Part shown: positions 46,560 through 58,875 of the stretch, in pieces | Position numbering within the stretch: position 1 is the stretch's first letter | Layout of the letters: each line of letters begins with the position of its first letter | Source: Bromus sterilis | Taxonomy: Eukaryota > Streptophyta > Magnoliopsida > Poales > Poaceae | Length of the DNA: 64,000 nt | Reading direction: 5' to 3' | Assembly (NCBI GenBank): GCA_950022295.1 | Contig: OX465598.1 | Location: 3,100,001-3,164,000 of the forward strand | Program-made: the position numbers and the translations under genes | Notes under the pieces: model-generated | What the model was told of the DNA's origin: nothing | Seen by the model: only the letters and a program-made list of their open reading frames with translations | The model's database searches: none

Positions 46560-47530
46560 TTGCGGTTTGATGTATGGACATGCAATTGTGGTCGGTTCTA
46601 TGCACATGTAGTAGTGACTGATTTTATGAACAAGAAGTTGCACCGGGTTCTATGGACATGCAGTTGCACCCGGGTCTATAGACATGCAGTTGCGGTCGGT
46701 TCTATGGACATGCAGTTGCACCGGATATGTAGACATGCAGTTGCGGTCGATTATATTGACATGCAGTTGTGGTCGGCTCTATGGACATGCAGTTGCGGTC
46801 GGTTCTATGGACATGCAGTTGCACCTGGTTCTATTGATGCGCAGTTACACCAGGGTCTATGGATATGCAGTTGCATCCGAGTCTATGGACATGCAGTTGC
46901 ATCCGAGTCTATGAACATGCAGTTGCGGTCGGTTCTGTGGACATGTAGTTGCACCCGGGTCTATGGACGACATGCAGTTGCGGTCGGTTCTATGGTCATG
47001 CAGTTGCACCCAATTCTATAGACGTGCAGTTCACCCGGGTCTATGGACATGCAGTTGCATCCAGTTCTATAGACATGCAGTTGCACCCGGGTCTATGGAC
47101 ATGCAGTTGCACCCGGGTCTATAGACATGCAGTTACAGTCGATTCTATGAACATGCAGTTGCGGTCAGCTCTATGGACATGCAGTGGCACACGGGTCTAT
47201 AGATATGCAGTTGTGGTCGATTCTATGAACATGCACTTGCACCCGGTTCTATAGATATGCAGTTGCGATCGGTTCTATGGACATGCAGTTGCACCCGTTT
47301 CTATAGACATGCAGTTGCGGTCGGTTCTATGGACATGCAATTGCACCCGTTTCTATAGACATGCAGTTGCGGTCGGTTCTATGGACATGCAATTGCGTTT
47401 AGATCTATAGACATGCAGTTGCGCTCGGTTCTATAGACATGCAGTTACAATTTGTTCTATAGACATGCAATTGCATCCGGGTCTATAGACATGCAGTTCC
47501 GGTCGGTTATATGGACATGCAGTTGCGGTT
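46560..47530 (+). repeat. 26-bp minisatellite, nearly 40 copies
   Basis: The period is 26 bp, for example consecutive atgcagtt at 46684 and 46710. Two main variants are interspersed: gcggtcggttctatggacat and gcacccgggtctatagacat, each followed by gcagtt. Because 26 is not a multiple of 3, every third copy returns to the same frame, and long stop-free frames on the + strand read as a 26-residue cycle (DMQL.., LWTCSC.., YGHAVA). I regard these frames as a by-product of the repeat, not a gene. Confidence 0.9.
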
Positions 47531-48329
47531 GAAAACCTAAATCTACAAGCGAACAAAAAAAGGCTATCTCATCGACTAAGTTGTAGTCGCGTTGAAGACA
47601 TGTAGTTGCATTCGGGTGCAATTCTAGTTGCATTCAGGGGCAATTATACAGCCACAAAGCAATATATTTTAAAATTCAAAATTTTAAAAGTTGTTGTTTA
47701 ATAAAACATTTAAAACAAATATAGCAATAATCATGTCATTTAGTAGAAGAAGGTTTTAAATTAATAATAAAAATGAGAAAAAAGGAAAAGAAGCCAAACT
47801 ACAAACTGTAAGAACAAAATAACGCAATAAGAAACGTAGACAGTAAAAACCCTGAATCTAAAAAAACCTGTTTTAGAAATACCCAATCAAACAAATTGAA
47901 TTATAAAAAGTAAAAAAGTATGGAAGAAAATACACACAAAAATATAAATATATTTGCATATATACACGTGTTTGAAGTAAATATGATCATTGCAAATTTT
48001 ACCAATAAAAACATGGACCAGTGTAATACTTGTACCTACAAGAAAGAAAGAAAAACGTTAATAGAAAAAAGCATCTGCCCATTCTCGCGCCAAGTCCAAC
48101 AACCCGGCATATGCACACAACGAAACAAGAAAGAAAAGGAAAAACAAACAAAACCGGCCGACGTCGTGTGTACGGACTGATTTCTCACATGACAACACAG
48201 TTTGCATAGCTAGCTCTTGAAGCATAAAAAAAAAATCAGCACCCGCTCAAGAAAAAATCAAAAGTATCCAATGATTAGGTGGGTCGACTGAGACCTAACT
48301 AAATCTTAGTCGACTAAGATTTAGCCAGC

Positions 48330-49480
48330 CCGTTCTTGCATTGAATATTTCTGTTGGTGCCGTGTAGGAGTTCTTGTGTTTGTTCTGGTAGGCTTCTGGC
48401 CACTTCTATTTACCTTTTTTCCAAAACTCATGAAGACTTGCTGGTTTACATGGAAAGTTCAAGTTTAAGGATCAAAATATCATTGCGTGATTATGGAAAA
48501 TATGAGTTTTCAGTGGTTTGCTACTGATAAGGTTTGCTGTTTTTCAATTCAGTCCACATTCTACTGTAACCAGGTAGTATTCTTGCATTCATTGTAACTT
48601 TTGTTTACTGAAATTTATTGGCTTATAGGATCTTCGCAAGAATAACCCACACACCATATCATATAGGTGCAACTTTTGTGCCAATTCAGATAATGGCTAT
48701 CATTACATACTTATGCCCCACGTGTTCTCCATTTGCATGGAAATCAACAATTCAGTAGTAGCAGAAGGTATAGTGTCCCTTCGGGGACACCTCACAAGTT
48801 CAAAAAAAAAATACTATAGCTGATAATGAAGTGTGCAGTGTCATGGTGGAGGTACACATAGCAGGGCATGTGCAATTTCAATTGCAAAATTTTTATTAAG
48901 GGTTAAGATACATGATTACAAACCTATTAATAATTTACACTAGCTTATTATGTTATTCCATTAATTTCACATGTAAATTGCCGTTAAAAAGTTTTTTTAT
49001 TATTCATCTAAGAAAATGTTTTGTATTTAAGACCACAGAATATCTCCTTTTTCCAAATGCTTATGTTTATATTTGTAGTGATATATATGTTTATATTCAA
49101 CAGCTATGCACAACTGGTTTTGTCTGGTGGATGCAGTTTCAACTGTTCCATCCACATGCTACTGTACCAACGCCAAAAATAATTCTTGAACTGCTTGGTG
49201 CACACTCGTGAGTATCCTTGAATCGTGACGTAATCCCCTCGATCGCTTTGTGATATCCTTATTGACTTATTCCCCATTTTGTTCTTCCTTGGCTGTAGTG
49301 AATCAAACGCATCTTCAGCCTACACTGGTCACTTTTTGGCTGCGATGGGGATCTCATCCTTTTTGCCTTTAATACATACGGTGTTTGCTAGGATCCAGTG
49401 TTTTGCTCATTCTGTATCATCCCCTGGCGCAATGTTGACTAGTGCTTAACTACAATTTGTTTGTCTATCTCTTTGACAGC
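48330..49480 (+). repeat. Continuation of the NLR2 3' flank
   Basis: It resumes the repeat family interrupted by the transposon ('aggatcaaaatatcattgcgtgatt' near 48460). It then has a block at 49225-49330 ('gatatccttattgacttattcc..cttccttggctgtag') with a clear inverted relative at 53330-53430. No protein gene was recognised. Confidence 0.5.
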
Positions 49481-50620
49481 ACATGCATGTAAGATCGAAG
49501 GTAGTGGCGAAACTGGTCAGCCTCTGAACTCTTCACAATGAGAGCATGCAGCTCGTCTGGCTTGCCGCTTGCTGTTGGAGCATGGGTAGTGCGGAAACAG
49601 GGTGGAGGGACATGGAAAACAAAGAAGAGAGCAGTTACAAAGGGTGGAAGAGGAGCCTCAGAAGAGCTGATGAGAATCATTACCTTCCCTGGAAGCAAAA
49701 GACGTGGTTGTTCGACAGCAATGCACGAATGGTTCTGCTCGGTGGATGGAGTTTCAACTATTCTGAGTGTTGTTGTACCAGCGCCAAAGAAGAAATAGAA
49801 TGGTGATGTACCTATCATTAATTCCCTCACAGTGTGATAATCTTTTCTTTTTGCGGGGACAGTGTGATAATCTTTATATTGACTTATTCTCACTCTATCC
49901 TTCCGTGGCTGCAGTGAACCAGAGGCATCTTCAGCCTGCACTGGTCAATCCTTGATCCAAAATCACCTCAACGAGAACTCCAACAGGCCAATCCTTTTTT
50001 ACCTTCACATATTGACATACATGGTGTGTGCTATGCTATGGTTTACCTTGTGTTCATTTTTATACCATCCACTGGTAGAAGAGTGACAACTGCTTAATTA
50101 CAGTTTTTTTTGTCAGTCCCACTTCCAGTGCATGGAAGATCGAATGGAGTGGCCAAATGGTCAGCGTTGCTTCACAAGAATGCTACTCGCACGGCTTGCT
50201 TGGAGTCTAGTCACTTGTTGTTGGAGCATAGGCGCCGTCAAAACAGGGTGGAGAGGCATGGAAGATGAAGAAAGAGGCCGGCGACTCCCACACAATCCTG
50301 GATGTAGAGAGAGGCGGCGATTGGCAGTCGCAAAAGGTAGCTGGCGGTGGCGGCGGAAGAGGATCTCATGTACCACAGGTGCAGGTGGAGGCTATCGTCA
50401 GGAACTGCCATTTACTGCAGTTATGTCGAAGGAAAGTGATACACAAACAAAAAGCAAAGAGGGTCCCTGTTATTCCTCTGTTTCTTCCAAATCAGAGGAA
50501 GGAGAAAATGGGACTGCTCTTGTGTACACTAGCAGTTTTCCACCGATGTGGAACATACATAGCAGACTCTCTCTAGCGTGCAATCAGATGAGGGAGGGGG
50601 ACTCTTTCCTTCCTTGGTGA
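49480..50620 (+). repeat. Duplicated exon-like cassettes downstream of NLR2
   Basis: Two related blocks start at about 49485 ('cacatgcatgtaagatcgaag') and about 50128 ('gtgcatggaagatcgaat'). Both continue through 'tggtcagc', 'cttgctgttggagcat', 'aaacagggtgga' and 'gacatgga' or 'ggcatggaagatgaag'. The second stays open for 162 codons from 50132 and ends FLPW-stop. An inverted third relative begins at about 53128 on the - strand. They could be exons of a small gene family or 3' exons of the NLRs; no known domain was seen. Confidence 0.5.
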
Positions 50621-52100
50621 AATGTTTGGCGGATTTGCTTCTGGCATATTAACATTCATGCATATGCATTGGGTTGTTTGCTTTATGACACCTTATAATT
50701 GGAACTGCCTGCTGTTAAACTCTCTTTTTGATGTATCTGCGATCACTCAAAATATGTAAGCACATCGCCCAAAAGATATAGCTAGCAACTAAGTTCAGTT
50801 CATGATTCACACTGCTCTACATGTTGTCGAAACTCAGAAACAAGGGATTTGGTGGAATGTTTGACACTTTGTAAGCTCTCATTGAGTAGGATTACTTAAC
50901 TCGGTAGGTTATTAATTACAACAGCATCATGTAGTAATAACCTTAGGACACATGATTAATCAACTCCTAGATCATATTCATTCAGTAAGGTACGCCTTAA
51001 GGTAAGGAGTTTTAGGGTCTTGGCCTCTTGGGTTACACTGAGATGTCTCTTGTGGATGATGCAACACCTTTTGATCCTTAATAAAGGTGAAGACCTTCCC
51101 TCAAAAAAAAAAAACTGAACATGACAGTCTAGAGAGAGGGTTCAGGTTTCTAAACTGAACAATACCATCAGCAGCTAGCTAGCTAGCCACCTGATTTACA
51201 TTCCAGCTTGCTTATCACGCACTGCACACCACACACCAGTGGTTTTGATCTTCATCGATCGATCATAGATACTTGACAGTGGCAGGAATTAAGCTGAGCT
51301 AGGCTGAAACAATGCGGCAATCACTATGACAATGGTTCGTTTTTGCTTATCTTTTATTGATCAGCGGAGCAGAGAGCTATATACAAGAAGACTGAGCTGG
51401 CTGCATAGGTAGAGAAAAACAGGCATATACAAAGCTGACTGAATCAAGAGAAAAAATAGAGACTGTCTATGATAACGAAGCTAGTTGTTAACTCGGTTAC
51501 GCGAGAGGAGTCTGTCTTTATGATACAAGGTTTACGATATGATTCCTAAAGTCTCGTCTAATGGAGACAAGTGCAGTCCAGAGGATCCCCGTCACTGGAT
51601 CTCAAGGTAAGTCCAACATCGATCTAGTGCTGAAATAACTGACAGTGCAGGAGTAGCAGATGCCTAACTTGTGTCCCCAATTAAGTACACTCACTGTAAA
51701 TGTTAACGTCGATCAATGGTAAGTAGCTTCGATTAGAAAAATCCATAATCAATAAATCATGTCCATTGTCAGTACCATAGCTGTATTGTCTATGTGTCAC
51801 TCTTACCGTTTCCTATCAAATCTGTCGAAACAAGAAAATCTTACTGACTGAAAATCATTTAGGACATCTCCAATTGTCATAGACAAGTGATGATTAGTAG
51901 TAGAGAGAAACTTGTTTGTCGGAACCACAAGGTTGCAAGTGGCGAACTACTATTGTTAGTTACACACCAACGGCAAACAACATGCATGAATGGCAATAAA
52001 AAAGTTGAATGGAAAAGAGACCATCTCAAACTGTGTGGGATCAAACCCAATAAGAAACATGACTAGTAAACGTACGTGTAAACTTACAAAAAATCGTCTC
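50620..52100. other. Centre of the inverted duplication, no gene seen
   Basis: Single-copy-looking sequence between the two arms. An A-run at 51102-51114 after 'taataaaggtgaagaccttccctc' resembles the 3' tail of a retroposed sequence. Nothing else was recognised. Confidence 0.45.
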
Positions 52101-55100
52101 CAAACTACAGAAAATTACATCTTGGGTTCCATCTCATCCTAACTGTGGTAGCTTGGAAATCCACTACCACTTCGACAATGACCTGGTGAAGCCATGGTGG
52201 AATCCCACACCCGCCCGCAGCCTCCGTCCACCACACATAGCCCCAGGCAACTGCCGCCTCCTTCTGCATTCGATCCCTCATCCGCACCTTTCCGACTGTA
52301 CCAGTGTTCCAGCAATTCCGGGATAGAACATACACGTTTTCTTGTTGCGAAGGGCACACTGACCACTCCTCCGGTAGGTTCCACATGTGCTGGCAAATGG
52401 GCCAACAAAAACTGACCGGTGAGCGAGTGTAAGCTCAATATGGGCTTCATTCGCCGCAGGCAGCCTATGAAGAATAGAATGGTGAACAAGTCACTAAGAG
52501 TATCACAGGGTCAGGAAATTCAGAGAGACATTAAGATTTAAGCGTACTCACAAGTGTGCACCCGTGCTGTTCAACAACTTCTTCTGGCATCCGTACAGTA
52601 GGAACTTGAAAACCAATTGTTGTGTGGCTATGTGAAGCAACCACGTCTTTTTGCCAATTCGATCCATTGCTTTCAAGGGGATTGATCAACAAAACTAAAG
52701 TAGCACCATAATTGGAATTAATTAGCTCTACTGGCAGTATGTACGAAGTAGGGAAAAGAGCACTAAGAGTGAGGCACTTACAGATCAGTTCCAACCTAGT
52801 GTGATGTTCCACATTGGTGGCAAACTAGTACAAGAAGAGCTGCCTGGATGGATGCACGGTGAAAGCATCAACTGGGTGGGATGCATTGGCGGGTATGCTG
52901 TGAAATCTGGAGCGGCGGTGTGCTCATCTCGAACACTGCGCCCCTGGCCAGGGTGAAGCCGTGCGTACATCTGAAGGCATCGAGAAACTGAATCCAAGTT
53001 GAACTTCGTATGTATAAAAATCAGCACATGACCGTGACCAACAGTAAGCGCCAAGACTCCAAACAAGCCGGACGAGCAGCGTTCTATTGCCGTGAAGCAA
53101 ACATCGATCATTTCGCCAATGTCTTCCATCTTACATGTGCTGGCATAGGTAGGGAAGGGACCCACAAAAATAAGGTAGTTAAACACTTGTCACCGTTCTG
53201 CCAGGGGATGATACAAAATGAACAGAAGGCTAGAGGATAGTTATAGTATAGTACACACCATACATGCCAAGGTAAAAACAGATTGGCATGGTTGGAGTTT
53301 TCACATCACAGCGGCTTTGGGTCAAGGAGTCACCAGTGTAGGCTCAAGAACAAAGATGTCTCTGGTTCTCTGTAACCAAGGAAAAATAGGATGAGGAATA
53401 AGTCAATAAGGATATCACAAGGTGAGCAACTTTATACATACCCGAGGATACTCACGAGCGTGCAACATGCAGTTCAACTGCTTCTGGTGGCAGCTTGAAA
53501 ACCATCGTTTTTGTGGCAGCTACAGCGCGCGGTTGACTGCCTGACTCGCCCACATCTTTTTGCCAATTCGATTCTTTGCTTTCAAGGAGATTGAACGGCA
53601 AAACTGAAGTAACACCATAATTTTCATTTATTAGGCCAACCAGCAGTATGTATATAACTGAAGTAGGGGAGACCCCAATAAGCATGAGGCAAGATCCGCA
53701 CGTAACCAGCAGTGCAGCAAGAAAATCCTTGGCACAAGTGACACCTGATTGTCATGCACACCAATGTGGATATAAATAAAATAACTACAAAGCTCAGTAC
53801 AAAGACCAAGAAATAGTGCTCATAAAATGAAGATATTCTAAAGTCCAAAGAAAAACCGCCCTGGATTGGGGAACAAAAAAATGTTTCCAACTGTATTTAC
53901 CAGAACAGGGAAAAAACACTGACAAAATTAACAAAGGTAATTTATATATAACGTTTTACCAAGATGCGGCGGTCAACATTATATGCTAGTTTTGATTATT
54001 ACTAGGTTATGACAGTTGCGCACAATCTATTACTTACTTCAGCATAAACAGGAGCTATATACCTTCAGACCTGCTACAACTGTGTTGTGTAGTTCCAAGG
54101 TTGTACCAGTACCACAGCCCCCAGCTATCAAGCGAAGGAAGAGTCTTTGTCGAGTCTGAAACTTTGGAACCATGAGTCAATACATATTCATATAACTTTC
54201 GGTGATAACCTGAGGTCTGAAGAGAGATGAAGTTGCATCCACTGGGCAGTACAATTCCCATGTGGCTGAACAGATGATCCTAACTGACATGAGCTTCCGA
54301 TAGTATATGTATATTTAAAATAGGAATGGTTAGAAATAGTGAACACTGAAAACTGTATATGTTAAGTATATGCGATATATCATATATGTTGCCTGATTGT
54401 ATACCTATTTTTTCAAGTTGTTATGATTTAATAAAAAGCTAAATGGGGCTTAGCTCTGCTATAACTTCGCTATAGCCTTTCATAGCTTCTGGTCGAGCCG
54501 CCGCTAAATGGATAGCCCGCTATTAAAACGTTGTTTGCTATATAGAATAGTTTTCCGATTGTAAGAACACTCAGAGCTCGGAAGCCTCTGCATAGATAGA
54601 ATTGGCAATGCAAAATTGAAGGGAAAGAGGTACTTTACCGGTAGCAATGTAGCACTGAATTTGAAAAACTGCAAACCTCCATATGAGTAGCAAAACACCG
54701 AGAAGTCACTTTTTGCCATATCAATGATGATCTTTTGATCATCAAACCTGAATTTTCAAGTACACCACCAAGTGTTCTTGAGTGGTAACCAAATGTAAAG
54801 ATGAATCATTGAGAACTCCACCAGAGCAAACATGAAGAACACCTGCACAACAATCCAAGAGATATGGTGAATGCAAGAACGCATTGTATCATAGCAATGT
54901 AGCAGTGGGTGAGAAAATGACAAACCTTAATATCAGCAACAAAGCACTGAAGTCTTGTTTTCCCACAACTATTATGTGGTGATATGATACTTTGATCCTC
55001 ATACCCAAGCTAGCCATGTACACTCACTTAGTTTTGATAGTGATGCCAGCCAAAATTTAAGTGCAACGTATGTAGAAGCCTATGAGAACAAAATAAGAAC

Positions 55101-55885
55101 ACCTTCACAACAAGCCAAGGAAAATAAGAACACCTGGCATTAATAGCAATGTAGCATTGGGTTAGAATATGTCAAACCTTAGTATCACTAGCAGAGCATG
55201 AAGTCTGATTTATACACAATCATTCCCTGGTGATATATTGACCTTGACGCTCGAATTAGTCATGTACACCACCAAGTCTTAATGAGTGACGGCCACCAAA
55301 ACTCAAATGAAAAATATGTAGAAGCCTACAAGAACAAAGATAAGAATAGCATAGGTAACCAAAATAAAGAGTGAGTAAGAATCAGATTTCTGTTGTTTCT
55401 TCCAGGAACAGAAACATAGGAACTCTCAATAGGATTTGTTTTTTTTGTGGGGTGAACTCTCAATAGGAATTGACTGATAATCACATAGCTTTCTCAACTT
55501 GTGAGAAGGCAAGGGGCATGGACAAAAAGAATCATAAGCAATGTTATAGTAGCGCTATTTTTCCAAATATTGAGGAATAAGAATGGTATTCTAAAATATA
55601 TAGCAGGATCATAAGTGGATGTTGTTATATAATTGATACAATACCGAAGGAGCAAGGTTCCAGTTTACATGTACTTACCAGAATTATATACAGGAAGGAA
55701 GAAGGTGGCCATGCATTTGGCAAGTATGCATGTGTGGAAAGAGTTGAGCTGTACAATGATAGAAGAATTTACAAGAGAACTCCAAAGCAGAAGCCTGCAT
55801 TAGTAGATGGAAACAAACACTGATCAGATTATAATGCAAGAATAGAGGAAGGGTGGGAAAAGGCAACGAAATATATTTGTGTTAC
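52100..55885 (-). repeat. 3' flank of NLR3, inverted relative of the NLR2 3' flank
   Basis: Read on the - strand, the blocks follow the order seen behind NLR2. First comes a donor-like 'gtaacacaaatat' at about 55885, then 'aatgcaggcttctgctttggagtt' near 55800. Next are repeats of about 250 bp near 55250, 54980 and 54740 ('gatcaaagtatcatatcacc', 'gacttcagtgctttg'), then 'gatatccttattgacttatt' near 53400, an exon-like cassette near 53128 and a second such block near 52490. No intact gene was found in it. Confidence 0.6.
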
Positions 55886-57736
55886 CTAGAATGGGCTGTC
55901 GAATACGATGTTTGGGATGGTTCTCACTAACCCCTTGCACTGCTGTTTTAGCTCCTCGTTGCCGCAGCCCATGATATTTAATTCTTGCAGTGATTTGGGG
56001 AGGCCATCCTTGGGCAGTGACCGGACGGCCGGACATAAACAGACTTGTAAACACTTGAGGTTGGTAAGCTTGTGCAGCCCTGCAGGGAGGTTCTGAAGAT
56101 TTTTGAAATCCCAAAAGTGAAGTTTCTGGAGGGAGGCAAGCATGTGAAAGCAGTCCTCTTGCTCATTGGTGAAGCGATCCATCTCTTGGTAGCTCCCATT
56201 AAGGAACAGGTAGGTGAGGGAGGAAGACAGTAAGCTGCAGATGGGCCCAGCGAGAAGTCCTGTGGCCTCATCCGTATACAACTCCTGCAGGTTGGATGAA
56301 CTCACGTTGGGATCCCATCCAGGAAAGAATCCAGGGCTGCCATAGACGATTAATTTTCTGAGCTGTCCTCCAGTGGTTAGGAGAGGGCCCAGGCCCTTGC
56401 ATCTTAGACCTTCTCCACAGTCCTCCACTTTTAAAAGAGTGAGAGAGGTGAGGTTTGAGAGGGGCTCCAGCGTCCCCATGCCTTCCATACCACTAAGAGT
56501 GAGCTCCTGCAGAGAGGATGGAAAAGGGCAGCGGGAAAGAGAGCCAGCAGATAGTATCTTGGGGCAGTTTGAAATTTCAAGACTCTGGAGGGACCGCAGG
56601 ACTTGGAGCCCTCCCCCTCCTCTGGCAGGAAGAGAAGTAGAAGGGGAATCCACCAGGACCAACCCTGGACAATACCCGATGAACAACTTCCGCAGAGAGT
56701 CACAAAGATGGGCCGGCAAGAGAAGCAGCTCATCTTCTACTTTTTCCTGCTCCACTTCCAATGCTGCTGCCGGCATTGTTAGTTGCACATCCACCGCAAC
56801 TGCTAGCCTTGTTATACTTTTACAGCCCAAGATATTCAATGCAGAGAGCATTGGGAAGTGGGAAAGGAGCTCTGTCAACTCCTTCCCACGTGATTCCCGG
56901 TCCTTGACCACAAGATGCTCAAGAGCATGCTGCCATTCCAAACCGCACACATCTCCTACCAGGCCATCTAAAGAACATGCAAGCAACATCTTCAATGAGG
57001 TTAGCATCAGTAGGTGCTTCAACTCTAGAGGTGGACACTTCTGAAGGCTCAGCTCCTCGAGAACTGTCAGGTTACTGAATGCTAACACCTGATCTAGGCT
57101 CTGTAAAACATCCTTTCCAACAATTCTCAATGTTATTTTGTAGGATGATTTTGAGTAGTTCAACTCCTCTAGTAGCCTTACACCTCTTATATTGACTATT
57201 TGCAGAGTTTCAGTCCATGGAATATGAGCCACTAACAAAAATTCTGGACAGTTTTGTACCTGAAGCTCTTGCAGTTTGGGAAACCAATCAATGTCCCCTC
57301 CTTGATCTGGTTTAGGGTCAACACAGTGGTTTGAAAATGGCAACTCCAACAGCTTAGGGCACTCTCTTATAATCAGTACTTGCAAAAGAGGAAACATATG
57401 ATCAACACCCTGTGATGTTACCCAGTTTTCAAAACTTTCCAAGCCAACAAGCTCAAGCCTTATTAGCCTGCAAAAGCTTTTCTCTATAACAAACTCCTTG
57501 ATTGTGGAAATATGCTTCAATATCACTTTACCAAGACCCCACATCTTCCCTAACGGAGGGAGATATTCCCAAGAAACACCAGAGAGATGAAGAGATTCAA
57601 GAGCTTCAACAGCGAACTTATCACCCAGCCATGTTGGACGACAAGGGCCTCCGTGACCTCTAATGCACAACTCTTGAAGATATCTATGCGGTTGAAGGCT
57701 CTCCAGAACGACAGCTTCCACACCAGGCTCATTTAG
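55886..57736 (-). pseudogene. NLR3: 5'-truncated, LRR-only relative of NLR2
   Basis: One open frame of about 616 codons corresponds to the C-terminal 600 or so residues of NLR2: VVLESLQPHRYLQELCIRGH aligns with ILESLQPHRYLQELCIRGH, and both end in an EELK/IRQCKGLV motif. Upstream on the - strand the frame meets TAA at 57739-57737, six codons before the homology starts, and no ATG opens it. CC, NB-ARC and the first LRRs are absent. The LRR part itself has no stop or frameshift. It is either a truncated pseudogene or, less likely, a 3' exon of a gene whose upstream exons lie beyond 57.7 kb; none was found there. Confidence 0.8.
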
Positions 57737-57739
57737 TTA

Positions 57740-58240
57740 GATAACTAAATACTATATGGTATCAAAGACCACCATTTTTTATACATCCACGAGTTATATG
57801 GCAATCAAAAAACATCCTCAAGAATAAGCGAGCGAAACGACTTTGTGGGTGCAGATGGTGTGGTTGTGTCCTATGTTGTGTGACAAAAAAAAAAAGAACG
57901 CAGGGGGCTGGATTGGGCTGATTTTATGCTAATTAAGTATTTAAAGGAAATCTTGGATAGCTCGTGATGTGTTTTTCTGAATAAAGTTACGTTTACCTTC
58001 ACTAATTTAACGTGATGTGGGGAGAAGGATTTAACAAGAGATTGTGAGAAAATGACTACTCCTCGAAGGAGACATGATTCCTAACGTGCACATCTTAGTC
58101 GATTTTAAACCAATTTTTTTTGTTCCCCCTTGAAGCGGAAGGCTAATTGACATGTTTTTTCAACCTCATGTCTTGATGTGTTTGCTCTGTAATGAAGCAT
58201 GTTGCTGAGCTACTGAAATAAAATTTGAATTTATTGGTAA
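57740..58240. other. Sequence beyond the NLR3 break point
   Basis: The similarity to NLR2 stops at about 57735. The AT-rich DNA that follows shows no NLR coding and no recognised transposon end, so the cause of the truncation is not visible. Confidence 0.45.
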
Positions 58241-58248
58241 GAAAATAC

Positions 58249-58875
58249 CAGTGTTCCAAATATCGGCCGATATATCGCTTATCGGGGTCCTACCGATAGG
58301 ATAAACACTTATCTTCATGATTTATCGCTCTGGCCGATATATCGGCTGTCAGACCAATTTTACCGATTATTTACTGACTTTTACCGTTTTTTACAGAAGA
58401 GCAGCACCACGGTAGAATTTATCTTCTCCCTTGATTTTATTTCTCTAGTCAGCAAATTTTGAGATGATATTAGGCAGTGCAACGGGTGATGCATGATTTT
58501 ATCATCTCAAATTTATTAGTTGGTCCATTAGATGGCAGATTGTATTAGGCAGATTGTAATTATATTAGTTAATCATTGGTAAATTATGTAGATGGCTGAT
58601 ATGGTTGTTTCCTTTTATTTATGTAGATGTCTGCTTCAGATTGCTCGCGCTTGTACATTGATATAGCATATTTTGAATGCTGAGAGCACTTATTTCTCAT
58701 GTGTGTAATAATTAATATAGCATATTTTATATTATTTCTCTTAAGAAAACATAATTTAAAAAAAACTTGCCGATAAATGATCGACCGATATAACCGATAA
58801 ATCAGCCGATAAGCCGATTTATCCCTTGTCGGGGCTCGACCGATAAGTTAACAATAAGCGATATCTTAAACATTG
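58249..58875. mobile_element. hAT-like MITE with repeated CCGATA palindromes
   Basis: The ends cagtgttccaaatatcg and (inverted) caatgtttaagatatcg are flanked by gaaaatac (58241-58248) and caaaatac (58876-58883), an 8-bp duplication with one mismatch. Both ends carry clusters of 'ccgatata' and 'cgcttatc' words that fold on themselves. There is no coding capacity. Confidence 0.75.

Larger units (their letters stand above)
45855..48324. mobile_element. DNA transposon (Mutator-like?) with GGTCTCAGTCGA-type ends
   Basis: Terminal inverted repeats of about 45 bp: left 'ctaggtctcaatcgactgag', right (inverted) 'ctaaatcttagtcgactaag', both followed by a second taggtctcagtcga-like subrepeat. It interrupts the NLR2 3' flank repeats, which resume at about 48330. 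No transposase was seen. The inside holds an AT-rich left part, the 122-bp and 26-bp repeats, and an AT-rich right part. No target duplication was confirmed. Confidence 0.6.

Noticed and set aside
46560..47021. 153-codon frame in the minisatellite, Cys/His-rich and metallothionein-like at first sight
   Set aside because: The pattern is the mechanical translation of a 26-bp repeat in rotating frames.
46560..47530. Regularly spaced repeats resembling a CRISPR array
   Set aside because: The repeats are contiguous with no unique spacers, and the setting is a plant genome.
49465..49941. 158-codon - strand frame
   Set aside because: It runs antisense to the duplicated cassette, is not preserved in the sister cassette, and has no domain.
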